DNA of 24,322 nucleotides from Ophiocordyceps camponoti-saundersi (nom. inval.) (GCA_003339415.1 PDHQ01000166.1:45461-69782), one strand, 5' to 3'; shown: positions 1 to 10,449, counted from the stretch's first letter. Program-made: numbers and translations. Notes: generated by a model from the sequence alone, not told the origin.

Positions 1-33
1 GGGGGGGGGGGGGGCGGGGGGGGGGGGGGGGGT

Positions 34-99
<66 letters not shown>
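1..99. repeat. Impure poly-G tract at the window edge
   Basis: This is an almost pure G homopolymer, broken only by C at 15 and T at 33. It lies inside what should be the second intron of the minus-strand ATPase gene, where it reads as poly-C after a normal donor site. A matching poly-C tract ends the window on the right. Reading outward 5' to 3' from the window, both ends become poly-C, which suggests a sequencing or assembly artefact rather than biology. A genuine C-rich intronic tract cannot be excluded from the sequence alone. Confidence 0.9.
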
Positions 100-100
<1 letters not shown>

Positions 101-121
101 AAGAGGACAGTAGCAACTTAC

Positions 122-1311
122 TAGAAACAGCGCCGAGGGCCTCGAGACTCTTGAGGTTCCGCACGATGACGTGGCGCTCGACCATGCGCTTGGTACCGGC
201 AGCCATGGTGATGGTTAGGACGACGACGAGCGAGGCTGGAATCATGGACAAGCCGGTGGCGACAGCGTAGATGATGACCTCCTGCTTGGGTTCGAACTTG
301 TTGGCTGCCATGACGATGATGGCACAGACTATAGCGGCGCCGAGCAGGTATATGGCCAGCCTGGAAAGCTTCTTCTGTAGCGGCGTGCCGACGTTGACAC
401 CGAGAAAGCGGCCAACGGCGTCGGATCCGGTCAGAGTCCAGGCCTCCAACCAGCGGCCGACGTTAGCGGTACCGTCTTCGCGGCGCTTGGGCTCCCGGCG
501 GTGCGACGTCTTGCCACGCAGGGCGGCGGCGATCTGGCCAATCTCAGTGTAGAGTCCGGTGGCGAAGACGACGCCGCGGGCGCGGCCCTTGGTAACGGTA
601 GAGGAGCTGTAAGCGACATTGAGACGATCACCCGGGCCCGTGTCGTTGGCAAAGATCATAGCCGTCTCCTTGCGGACAGGCAGCGACTCGCCCGTCAGGA
701 GGGCCTCATTGGTCTCAAAGTTGACGGCCTCGATGATACGAACGTCAGCCGGGATGGTGTCGCCAGTCTTGAGCTCAACCACGTCACCGGGTACGATTTC
801 GATGGTCGGCACTGTCTGGTTTTTACCGTTGCGGATGGCCTGAGCGGTAGGGGAACTGAGGGATCGCAGGGAGTCCATGGTCTTAGCTGCCTGAAATTCC
901 TGGAAGAATCCGACAACGACATTGAGTAGGACAACGGCGGCGATGACGCCACCCTCGATGAAGGATCCAATAGCAAAGGAGGCTCCCATAGAGAGGATGA
1001 GCACCTGCGGACGGTTAGTCACCGGTGCACTTGATAAGGCCAGGCGAGCAATCACTCACCAGTGTCAGGGCGTTGGCAATTTGGCCGATGAAGATCTTGA
1101 GCGGCTGAACGCCCTCTTGCTCGCCGAACTCGTTGCGGCCATACTGCTCCAAGCGGTTCTTGGCCTCGTCGGCCGAGAGACCAATCTCGGTGTTGGTGGT
1201 GAGCTCCTGAACGACCTGCGCAACATGGAGAGCGTGGGCGGGAGCCGTCATGGGCTTGTTGGCCTGGCCCGAGACGTGCTGAGAGACGTCATCTTGATTT
1301 TTGGCACCCAT
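122..1311 (-). CDS. ena: ENA-type (P-type, IID) Na+/K+-exporting ATPase, N-terminal part only
   Basis: This plasma-membrane P-type ATPase family exports Na+ or K+ using ATP, mainly under salt or alkaline stress. Exon 1 is 1311-1060 (84 codons). The intron is 1059-1005 (55 nt, GTGAGT donor, GACTAAC branch site, CAG acceptor). Exon 2 is 1004-122, and a GTAAGT donor at 121-116 opens a second intron that runs into poly-G. The 378 visible residues show a cation-ATPase N-terminal domain (about 25-75), TM1-TM2 (about 72-118, with GGVIAAVVLLNVVVGFFQEF), the actuator-domain TGES motif at 188-191, TM3, and TM4 with the ENA-like IPASLVVVLTITMA. The last residues, EALGAVS, come directly before where ENA proteins carry ICSDKTGT, so the phosphorylated Asp, the nucleotide-binding domain and TM5-10 are missing (about 65% of a typical protein of about 1,050 residues). 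Exon 2 ends after one base of a codon, which fits an Asn codon split by the intron. The start is the first ATG in frame with the family N-terminus. Confidence 0.93.
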
Positions 1312-1880
1312 GGCCAGAGAGGACCAGTTTGTCCCTCCCTATAGACTAGATTGGCGGATCGAGAGTTGAGGCCAAGGTAAGGTGAGGGAGAGAGAGAATT
1401 GTACGGGGGATAATGTTTGGAGACGAAAAGGTCCGGAGGACAGAGAAGGCCTGGGTGGGCCCGAGGAGGCTTTTAAGTTGTGGACTCAGCACGACTCGCC
1501 GTCCGATCCAAGGTGCCAGGTTATATTGGTGCCGTGACGTGAATCTCACGTTGAGGGGGGGTGGTTGCCAAGGGGCCTCCCGGCTCCATAATCATGGTGC
1601 AAGACCGGGGCGCCTTGGCGGATTCATGGATCCGCCAGAGATATGCACATTGTACAATGAGACAGCACACAATAGGACGAGAGAGTAACCCTCGGGCGAA
1701 GTCTGCTGTAGTTGAACTTGGTGTGTTGCAGGGAGGAAAACCAACTCTTGATCGAGTCTTTCAGGGTCGAGACCAACGAAGATGAGCTGTCAGCAAAGGT
1801 TGGCAAAGGACCGGCAACTCGGCCACTGAATGTACATACCTAGACACGAGAGCCGAGAGGGCTATACGAGCCAAGAGAGA
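1312..1880 (-). promoter_or_regulatory. Upstream region of the ENA ATPase with PacC-like, CRE-like and CCAAT motifs
   Basis: This is the 570 bp upstream of the ATPase start. It holds four copies of GCCAAG, the core of the fungal pH regulator PacC/Rim101: plus strand at 1371-1376, 1567-1572 and 1870-1875, minus strand at 1614-1619. A CRE-like TGACGT lies at 1535-1540. On the minus strand ACCAATATAA at 1521-1530 combines a CCAAT box with an AT-rich TATA-like stretch about 210 bp from the ATG. ENA genes in other fungi are induced by alkaline pH and salt, so these motifs are plausible control sites. That is inference: six-base matches are weak evidence singly, and no transcription start can be placed. 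Confidence 0.4.
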
Positions 1881-2855
1881 GTTGCATGGAACCTTGGGAC
1901 CGGAGCCTATCGGAGGCAGGCCTCCGCAAATCGTAGTGTCGCGCCGAGGGACGAGTAGGGAATAGATGGGGAAAGAAGATGCCTGGCCTAAAACTACCTA
2001 GTCAGACAGGGAGGAGATACATAGGTAGCTGGGCGGATGGGCATGAGACGAGACAGACGATGATGGAGTTGTGATTTTCCCATCAAGTCAGTCTCTGCTC
2101 TCTGCTATGCCAGGCGCGGTGGAGGAGATATCCACAGCCGCGGAGGTGTAAAAATGTACCTGTCCGAAATGCGTTTATCCGATCCTTCCTATTTTAGGTT
2201 TTAACAGAGGATTCTTTCTACCTAGGCAGGGACGCCCCTCAAACCTTGGCGACTCTGGGCAGTGGGGCATTCGCCTTGGCATCGAGCGATAAGTAGAGAT
2301 ACGATAGTGTGTGCCCTGAGTCGCCACTGATAACGAGAGTCACAGTACCTAAGTGCCGGTAGCCGCTGACAAGGTGAAGACAGGGCAAGACAGGGTTTCC
2401 CGGTGGTGGCTGCCACGAGGAAACTTATTGCAGACGCATTACGTACTGACGAAGCTGGCACGTGCTACATGGCGCGTACTGTGACGAGTGCCCTTGGCGT
2501 GGCGAATATCACAGTGAATCGTACAGTATAGGCCTAGACATCGTTGGTAGTACGGATACGTCACGATCATCTATCTGATGTCCATTGTTGGGTAGCCTCG
2601 GGGCCAACAGGACCAGTCGATATCCATTACTAACAACTAATACTATCGAGAGAATCTATCCAAAGTCGACGTCTTTCTTTACGGCTTCTTCTGCTTCGTC
2701 CGCGGTCCTTTCTAGACGTCAAGGACGGAGGATCCGATGGATCGGATCGCTTCAGACAGACAAGGGACTTCCAGCTCGCAGCTGCATGCAGCCGCATGCA
2801 GCCGCCGCATACTCTGGTTCCCAACTTGCCGTCTCTGCCGCTTCGTTCGTTGGAG

Positions 2856-2911
2856 TTCTAGGCCAAGACGGCCGAGTTCCAGGCCAAGCTGCGCGAGCCC
2901 AGGCCGAGTCC
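2856..2911 (+). repeat. Degenerate 21-bp tandem repeat, about 2.7 copies
   Basis: Two 21-bp units (2856-2876 and 2877-2897) share the pattern TTCYAGGCCAAG followed by six variable bases and GAG. A partial third (2898-2911) begins CCCAGGCCGAG. Read in one frame, the units give heptads of the type EFQAKLR, broken by one TAG where the second unit has CAG. This could be a decayed coiled-coil coding segment or simply a minisatellite. Each full unit contains a GCCAAG hexamer. Confidence 0.6.
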
Positions 2912-3876
2912 TGCTGTTGCATCCCGTGACGGAGACGTATGTATGTACATACAGGCTACATGCATGCGCCACAGAAGACGCGAACCGTTGGAGCCTAATC
3001 CGCCGCTGGATGGCAAAATGCAGGTCTGATTGCTGGCCTTCTTTTCAGGAACCGCCTCTGGTTCTCTCATCAGTTGTTCTTGTCCGAGGCGTGCATTAGA
3101 TGGGACGTGACTACTGACTGGTGCCGCGCTCTAGACGATCTCGAGACAGCTTCTCTCTAACAGTATGGCAGCCTTCCCAGTGGCACATTACTCGCATAAA
3201 TGCATACTAGTCTTTCCCTGATATATGCATATGCTGTATATCTTCATACATACTACCTACCTGCAGGCTACACCTCAAGGCCACACCCAAACGATTTGAC
3301 ATGATGAACCAAGCAAGCCATTCAACTAGCCTCTACCCTGCATTGATTTCATTACGACATGGTGGAGAGTCTCATTCGCGCCTGTTCATAACATGTTGCG
3401 CGTGTTTGCAAGCGCGTCTGATCAGTGATGACAGCATAAGATGGCATATCCCGGACTCGACGATCGTGCCTCGTGCATGTCGTCCTCGATGACCGGGATT
3501 GGTCGAGCTGTTCTCCGGATGGTACCCGGAGAAAGCTGAGGCGACTGCGTGTGTCGTGTCATGATTAGACTGAGTCAAGCATTATGCCCTAAGAGACTGA
3601 GCGTCGTCCGCCCACGCCAAGTCGACAGTTCTCCCGAGGGCTCACCATGCGCTCATGCTGCTTTCCTCATCGCTATTTTTACTATGGATGGGATTGTTTA
3701 ATCATCGTATTGGATTGTCTTGGCCCAACCATTATCTGTCATGTAAGTGAATGTACATATGCTTTTACAGACGACAGGCTTGAGATGAAACCAACTCTCC
3801 TGTGACAGCTGGTAAAGCCGCAACTCTACCAGACGGCCGCTAAGCTTATACTAACCTTAAAAGCTCAAACCAAAAA

Positions 3877-3903
3877 GAGAGAGAGAGAAAGCGAGAAAGC
3901 GAG
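3877..3903 (+). repeat. GA-rich microsatellite
   Basis: This is a purine-only run, mostly GA dinucleotides followed by two GAAAGC-type units. It lies in noncoding sequence with no adjacent gene signals. Confidence 0.7.
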
Positions 3904-5706
3904 TCATCTGTTCCTCCAATCGAAGCCATTTCGAATCTGCCGGCACTTAGCATGGAAGGGGTGGCCATGTGCGTTCAGGGTTAGCCCCTGAAAGCAGGAG
4001 GCGGCCTAGCCAGGAGCCACGTTACGGGGAAGAGGGACAGTCAGCTCGTCTGGCGAATCCGTTCCTGAAACTCCTATGACGGGATTGACAGTTGGCCGCG
4101 GCATACTGCTTGATGCATCATCGCTTGCATACGCAACAGTTGCTGATCTTGCACGAATGTCCCTCCCCTTGATCCCATTCGTGTACCGAATAGGCCCTTC
4201 TCCGCTGCAAAGGCAAACATGTTTGGTCTCGTCTTGTATGGGTGGGCGAAACTCGGGTCTGGCGCCTGGTGATGCACCGGTTTCTCGGCAGCCGGGAAGA
4301 GCCTATTGCTTATTGCAGCGGACGGGGGCAAGAAGACGGATCGACTGGGCCGCGGCGAGAGTCATTCGTTGTCCGAGATTTCTATCTTTGGTATACGTGG
4401 GCGGCACTTGTCGCGGGCTCGGAGTCTGCCTGCCTACGCCTCGGCAGGCCGAAGGATGAGTCGTGATGATCGGTAGGTCAGTGGAGATAGGGGGGACAAG
4501 CTAGTGCTCTAGCAGTCTGCCCTTCAGCCTATCTGACTTGGGTATCGTGACATGGTGGATGGGATTCTGACGACGGAGTGGTTCACGCGTGCCTCGGAGC
4601 GATCAGTAATGAAGTAATGACGTGGCGAAGAGCCTCATTTGGAAGATGAGGCCGAATCTCGGCGATGCCGCTCATCACTTTCGAGTCATCTCTCATATTC
4701 GATTCGGCAGTCGAGGTTCGACTCGTGTGTCATTCTACCCGTGTCTATCATCTCGGTTTCGCTCTCGGTGGCCTCGAGTCTCGCTTAGAGATGACGACAA
4801 TGAGCTTCCGGGCCGGCAGCGGTGAACGCGGCTCTCCGGCGGCACTAGCTTGTCTTGTGTGCTAGAGGAATTGAAGAGAGCTGAAGAATGTTATTGAGAT
4901 CCTCGTCTGCTTCCCAGACTTCAATCTGTCTGAAAGCCGTTGACGATGGATCCGACGCAGAGTGAGTTGTATGAAGCGCTTCCCATCACATGCTACCATG
5001 CAGAACCCTTATTACGCCTCCTATTACACGTCGCTTCTGTTGGCAATCAATGCAAGCGATGAATTACTTCCTATTTCATTCCACGATGCAGACCCTGTTC
5101 ATTAACCCTCCGCCCCTTTCTCCCCCTTCGCGTTGCCCGCTCTTTCAGGGAGTAGTTAGTCTCTGCCTCGTGGCCCAACAGATAGACGGCACCGGAATTC
5201 CACCGTCCCTTGCCGTACACAGCTCGGCCCGGTTCGTGCCGCACCCTCTCTGATGTCTTACCTACCGGGCCGGGACGGACGGTTCCAACAAGCACGTCGC
5301 CGTAAAGAGACATGGTTGGACTCTTGACCAAGGAGGGGTTGAGCGGGGAGGGTGATGCAGCAGGTCGTACATATCATCAACTGCAAGTCTGACTTCTTCG
5401 GGTCGCCGAAAAAGGTCTCGCAGCCCTTTTTATCGGTGTTATCGAATTTCTCATCTATAGAAAGGGAGCACATTTCTAATCTGTATGCTCCCGGTCTCAT
5501 AGCTGAATCGAGAGAGCTGAGGCAGGGGTAAGGGCTGAGAAAAGGGGAAAGACTCAAAAACGAAGTCGACCAACGCTCTCTCCCTCCTCATTCAACTTGT
5601 CAACGAGCACCAAACGGCTGACACGCTTAAAGAGCGACTCTGCAGTAATTTGGTGTTCTATGACTACGTGAAACGGTTGCCCCGGGGCCGGACGCCGCTC
5701 GCCACC

Positions 5707-7435
5707 ATGGTTTGGGACGCAGCCAAAGCCAAGGACAAAAGCAGCAACAGCAACAGCGACAACACAGTCAGCAGCGACAACGAGAAAAGCAGCAGCAGAA
5801 AGATCCTGCTTCTGACAAACTCAGAGCTCGGCGAGGCAAACGTCTTCCTAGCCCTGTCCCCCGCCCTCCTACAGTCCGACCCAGACGTCGAGGTACACCT
5901 GGCCAGCTTCGCCAGCCTCAAGCAACATGTGGACCAAGTACGAATAAACGTCGAGAAGACGTTGCCGAACAAGTCCATCGTCTTTCATGAGATTCAGGGC
6001 TCTTCCATGCTGGATAGCAAGACGGATATCTCCTTCTTCAACACTGAGGCGCTCAAGACGCCCTTGCGCTTTTCCACCTCCATCCAGGCTTTAAACGGCC
6101 TGGTTCCTATGATGGTGCCTTACGATGGTCCGCAGCTTGTTCGGGTGGTGAATTCGCTCATTGAGATTATTCAGGAGGTTGAGCCTGATATGGTTGTTGT
6201 CAACAGTCTCATGATGGCTGGCTTGACGGCTTGCTATCATCTGCAAGTAAGGTTTGCGTGTCTCAGTCCGAATTCCATCAATACCTTTGCCGCGAGAAGC
6301 CAGCCGTGGCTCGAGATCATGTGGAAGCATCCAGCGTGAGTATATCAACCTTGAAGTCTTCTCTCGAGAACATCTCATGTTCTCTAGCTGACGCTCCTCT
6401 GCTATACAGCCCCTTTTCCGGATACTCCTATCCGGTCCCTCTACACCTCATCCCTCTCAATGTCTGCTTCCTCGTCTACCTCACGTACATCTGGCGGACA
6501 GACGCCCGACGACGCGAGGTAGCAGCCCATCTCCAAACCCACACCGGCGCCGTCCTCCGCACAGCCCTCGACCTCCTCGAAAACCGGCCGCCGGACGTCA
6601 AGATTCTAGTCGGCAGTCATCCGGAGCTAGACATCCCTCTTGTCGTGCCGCCGTTTGTGCATCCGTGCGGACCGATTGTGCGCCATAGCCGGGCCATCGC
6701 CGACGCGGATCCGGAGTTGCTTACATGGTTGGCTCGGGGACCGACCATCTACGTCAACCTTGGCTCGTTGGTTTGGTTCGATAGGGAGCAGACGACGGAG
6801 ATGGCGCAAGCTTTGAGACTGGTCGTTGACACGCTAGAGAAGGGGGCGTATCCGAATGTCCAGGTCCTCTGGAAGTTAAAGACGGACAAGGCTTCCAAAG
6901 CTGAACTGGAGACACTTGCACGGAGTCTCTTAAACAGTCGAGCCAAAGACGGCCGCGTCAAGATAGTCGACTGGGTACAGGCTGAGCCCCTATCCGTCCT
7001 GGAAAGCGGTCACATCGTGTGCTCCGTCAACCACGGCGGCGCCAGTTCCTTCAACGAAGCCATCGTGTAAGTTTTCCAGGCTGAATGGAAACCCCCGAAC
7101 AAGGGGATCAGTTTCACTAACACTGAATACACAGCGCCGGAGTCCCCCAAATCATATTACCTGTCTGGACAGACTGTCACGACAACGCCATCCTCGTCGA
7201 GATGCTCGGCGTCGGCCGCCACGGCAGCAAGGCCACCAAGCCGAAATGGACCGCGCCCGAGCTCTCGAGTCAATTGCTGGCTGTTCTCGACGGCGAGCCG
7301 GCCGAGGAGATGAAACGCAAGGCAAAAGAGCTGGCAGCTCTCTGCGAGAGTCGGGGAGACGGCGCTGAGCATGCGGCAAAGATTCTCCTGGAGGACATGA
7401 AAGAGGCTCGGGAGAAGCGCAGCTCCAAGAAGTGA
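5707..7435 (+). CDS. Family-1 UDP-glycosyltransferase (GT-B fold), three exons
   Basis: Enzymes of this family transfer a sugar from a UDP-sugar to small lipophilic acceptors such as sterols, lipids or secondary metabolites. Exons are 5707-6335, 6410-7066 and 7135-7435. The introns (74 and 68 nt) have GTGAGT/GTAAGT donors and branch sites GCTGAC (6387-6392) and CTAAC (7117-7121). The product is 528 aa. The start is the ATG in a perfect GCCACCATGG context; the open frame upstream has no ATG. Residues 12-30 are a Ser/Asn-rich tail. The N-terminal Rossmann half begins KILLLTNSELGEANVFLAL (32-50). A hydrophobic stretch at about 218-237 may contact membrane. The donor-binding half carries YVNLGS, then DWVQAEPLSVL, HGGASSFNEAIV (418-429) and GVPQIILPVWTDCHDNA (431-447). 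Glu43 sits where many GT1 enzymes have the catalytic His. The acceptor is unknown. The neighbouring protease gene is convergent. Confidence 0.9.
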
Positions 7436-7507
7436 GGGAGAGTCAAGTTCTGTATGTCATGATAGCCTCGGTTTTCTCTCTCCATATATCATTGAAGCAT
7501 CGTCTTC

Positions 7508-8824
7508 CTACGCTGTTCTACTCTTCTTTGCCGCCTCTTCGATAGTGACCCGTTCCTCCAACTCGAGATCTTGAAGCATCCGCTCCGATAGAGCTCGTGC
7601 TCTAAGACACTCGCTCTTGTTATTCCATGTCCCCGCGAAGCTTTCGTCAGTACGGTAAAGGCCGAAATGGCAATACCAGTAGCTCCCGCACCGCCTCTCG
7701 TCTTTCTCTCTCACTAAGCCGTGGTGGTCCGCGGCGCAGAGGGCAAAGATCATGACAACGTCCTTTTCATAATTCTCATAAAAGGGGAGCTTTCCTGCCT
7801 CTTCCAGGAACGGATTTAGCAGTGGTAGATCTCGGAGCTGGGCTCTCTTGGCTTGGGCGCGATATGTGTGCCAGTTTTGATGCATACGCCAGACTTGGCC
7901 TGGGGAGAACTCTCGTTTGCAGGATCTGTCATGGTTCGTCAGCTCGAAGAAGCCTTTGAACACACGCATTACTCACTCGCTGTTATAGCTCATGAAGTTA
8001 TGGATCGGGTCCAGGCCAGGCTGATGCGGACAAGAGTCCAAGCCTGTGGGACAACCGAGTGAGGGCAAAGAGGCAGGGATATCATCAATCTCTTTACCAT
8101 CGCAGCCCCCCTTAAAGGTTTCCCGTAAACCGAAAAAGTGGCCAATCTCGTGTATCAGGGCCTTTCCTTGCCATTCGATCGGATCGTAGCCGGGAGCTGA
8201 CGAGGGAGCGCCAGGGATCGTCTTCAGCGCCATGACACAACCGTCCACACCAGGTAAATCCTCCAGGGCATTGGGATAAGTGCAGATTCCCACCAGATCC
8301 GAGCTACTTATGGTTTCAACGATGAACAGGTTGAGACTCGCGCTCGTGCCTCGATGATTGTGAATCACCATGTTGAAAGAATCGTCACCCACGGCCCAGA
8401 CATCGTCGACAATCCGCTTCGTTTCCACAAGACCGAACGAGATGTTGAGCGGTCTGAACCAATAGTTGACGATTTCGATTTGACTCTCAAGCGCTTCTTG
8501 CTATGGACCGGCCTTAGGGCTAAGCCGGCATCGAAGATGAGGTGAAGCCAAACTCACGCTGAGATGTTCCGTCGAGTTGGAGCTCGAGACGATGTTTGCG
8601 TATACCTCGACGTGGATCGGTTGAAAGGAGTCTACTCCATCCAGCACCGCATTTCGCGGGGACCGGTCCCGTGTCGATGTTGAGAGTCTTATTCTCGGAG
8701 GGTTGTCATCCGTCTCCTTTAGTGGCTTGTCGAAATGCGTGGGACGGCGTCTGATGTCAGATAGGCCTTCGTCGAGGGCGATCGTCATGCCTACAAGGCT
8801 GACGAGACTTAATGAGAGCAACAT
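7508..8824 (-). CDS. Secreted M43-type (pappalysin-like, MEP family) metalloprotease with altered zinc motif
   Basis: Fungal proteins of this family are extracellular zinc endopeptidases. Exons are 8824-8558, 8500-7977 and 7925-7508, giving 402 aa. The introns (57 and 51 nt) have GTGAGT donors and TAG/CAG acceptors. Residues 1-16 form a hydrophobic signal peptide, probably cleaved after Ala16. The catalytic domain follows. HEIGH is at 206-210, and the motif continues FFGLRE, so the third ligand (His in HEXXHXXGXXH) is Glu216. After it come the family features TFKGGC, GCPTGLDSC, DPIHNFMSY (Met-turn, Met259) and SCKREFSPGQVWRM across the second splice junction. Typical fungal MEPs stop soon after this block. 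Here about 115 more residues follow, with Cys in ALCAADHH, RRCGSYWYCHF and KSECLRAR. The start is the first ATG after a TATA box. Activity is doubtful without the third His, but the frame, splice sites and signal peptide are intact. Confidence 0.88.
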
Positions 8825-8878
8825 GATGCTGGTAGATATGGTTCACGAGGAAGGGCTTCAAGAGCATGGAGGTTACAA

Positions 8879-8886
8879 TATTTATA
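8879..8886 (-). promoter_or_regulatory. TATA box of the metalloprotease gene
   Basis: The minus strand reads TATAAATA, a canonical TATA element, about 55 bp upstream of the metalloprotease ATG. The spacing fits a core promoter with a short 5' leader. The match is exact, but function is inferred. Confidence 0.55.
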
Positions 8887-10449
8887 TCCGTCTGAATTGG
8901 ACGAAGCGAATCCTAATCTCCCCCTATGGGATTACAAGCTTTCGATTTATTCCGTGCATACTTTATGAATCGTTGAAAGATTTGCAACACGAGTTGCGAT
9001 TCTCTCGGGCCTGGCCTTCCGTGCCAAGACACGTGGCTCAACTCGTTCCTCGGCGAACGAACTTATTACAGCCGATATCCATTGTGTTATTCACGGTAGT
9101 AGGTGATAGACGTGAGGCGTATAACGATCAGTCTACGATTTTACATCTCCATAACACGTCGAAACAGGCCATGGTCAGAGGACGTAGGCGTAGCATGACT
9201 TGATTCCGTGTGAGGATCCGTGGCCTACCTACCTAGCCGTATGCCACTACGCACAAACGGAGGGTAGGACTTATGGATATGCCGAGACCAAGGCAACATC
9301 AAAGAGCTCGTATTAATCTTGAACGGCAGGAACGCGAGGAAGACGCTCATTAGTAGAATGCGAGGGGCTTGATGAAATCACGATCCGGAACTTTGCTCTT
9401 CATATTTACATATGTATGTATTGCCGTTACATTCGTTCCTTACCGGTGCCCCTTTGGGTAACTTGTGGGTTGAAGCTTCTGGGGTGGACGTGAGGAGGCA
9501 TCCCTGAGGATAAAGGTGTATATATATATGATATTTATGTCATGACGTGCCTGATTGTATGTATGTAAGTTGTGGACGGGGCTATTGCATAGAAGGGAAT
9601 GTGAGATTGCACATGATGCAGCGGAGATGTGCAATCCCCAGTTGAGAGAAGGCGTGTAAGTGAAGGTTGCCAAGATTCGTCGTTTGCTCGAATAGGCTGA
9701 TATGCCGCCAGCACGTGCAACGGATGAGTTTTATCCAGCCTTCATCTTAACCTAGCCTGATGAATATCCTTGGTGACTAGGGGTCGGGTTGGTTCAGTTC
9801 CAACAGATGGCCCTGGCCTCACCACCCGAGATCAGGCCCTTGGAGTAAATTTGTATTTGCCGGCCAACTGCCTCTTAAATAGGGTCTTTGTTCGTGAAGG
9901 TGAAGTTTACCGTGACAAAAGTAGGCCGTTTCTATTTGTGTGTACGGAGATGTGTATATGTAAGAGATAATTATGCATATTACATAGATGCGTATATATA
10001 TATGCTTTGAAGCGTTCTATTATAATAAACATCATATGCTACCCGGTTGTTGTTTAGAGTCGATGTTTCTTGCTCTCTTAGCATAATTAAAAGCTGATAC
10101 TGATTTCTAAGCTGTAGTTGCAAAAATGATGTCGTCACTAAACTGTCATACCTCAACTTAGGATACACTTGTGTAGCAGTCTTGGCTACCTACCTCTATG
10201 TGAGTGTTGACTGTTGATCAAGGGAGGACAAGGCTGCCCTACAAGCGGGTGCACAAGCGATGCCTCTTTATGATATACTCGCTATTCACGCTTTAATCTA
10301 ATTTGAGTTTACAAAGGTTAGAATGCACAAGCAGCAACTTCACTGGACCATTCCGTGATTACGATCGGCTGATGAGCTGGCCATGTTGTCTCCTGTGATG
10401 TCATGAGATGGACTAAGAAAGTACGAGCAGAAAACTGTGATATGTGACG
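8887..10449. other. Intergenic interval between the metalloprotease and the RIP block
   Basis: I find no gene in this stretch. It becomes gradually more AT-rich toward the right and holds short TA runs (for example near 9515 and 9990) and CCTA repeats. CpA and TpG dinucleotides are still common here, so it is unique-type sequence that RIP has not touched. Open frames at 9440-9673 and 9770-9970 are short and have no recognisable features. Confidence 0.6.

Larger units (their letters stand above)
1881..5640. other. Gene-poor intergenic interval
   Basis: I see no supportable protein gene here. Open frames in this stretch (the longest is 127 codons at 4076-4459) lack family motifs, sensible composition or intron signals. 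It contains seven further GCCAAG hexamers (2245-2250, 2275-2280, 2493-2498, 2862-2867, 2883-2888, 3616-3621 and 3719-3724, either strand), a 21-bp tandem repeat and a GA-rich microsatellite. Base composition is close to that of the neighbouring genes, with no sign of the RIP seen further right. It may include long regulatory sequence or a noncoding transcript, but nothing in the sequence shows one. Confidence 0.6.

Noticed and set aside
1..99. Poly-G as a telomere or G-quadruplex element
   Set aside because: It is not a (TTAGGG)n repeat, and it lies inside a gene with a mirrored tract at the other window end.
3790..3860. tRNA-like segment on the minus strand (TTAGCGGCCGTCTGGTAGAG resembles an A box)
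   Set aside because: There is no GGTTCRANNCC B box at the right distance and no acceptor stem could be paired.
4076..4459. 127-codon open frame on the plus strand
   Set aside because: The translation has no motif, unusual Cys/Arg-rich composition and no gene signals; overlapping frames on both strands are equally open.
5650..5706. Longer start for the glycosyltransferase
   Set aside because: The upstream extension opens with TTG, not ATG. The in-frame ATG at 5707 has a perfect Kozak context.
8703..9203. 166-codon plus-strand open frame over the metalloprotease 5' end
   Set aside because: It is antisense to the signal-peptide exon and its promoter, and has no family features.
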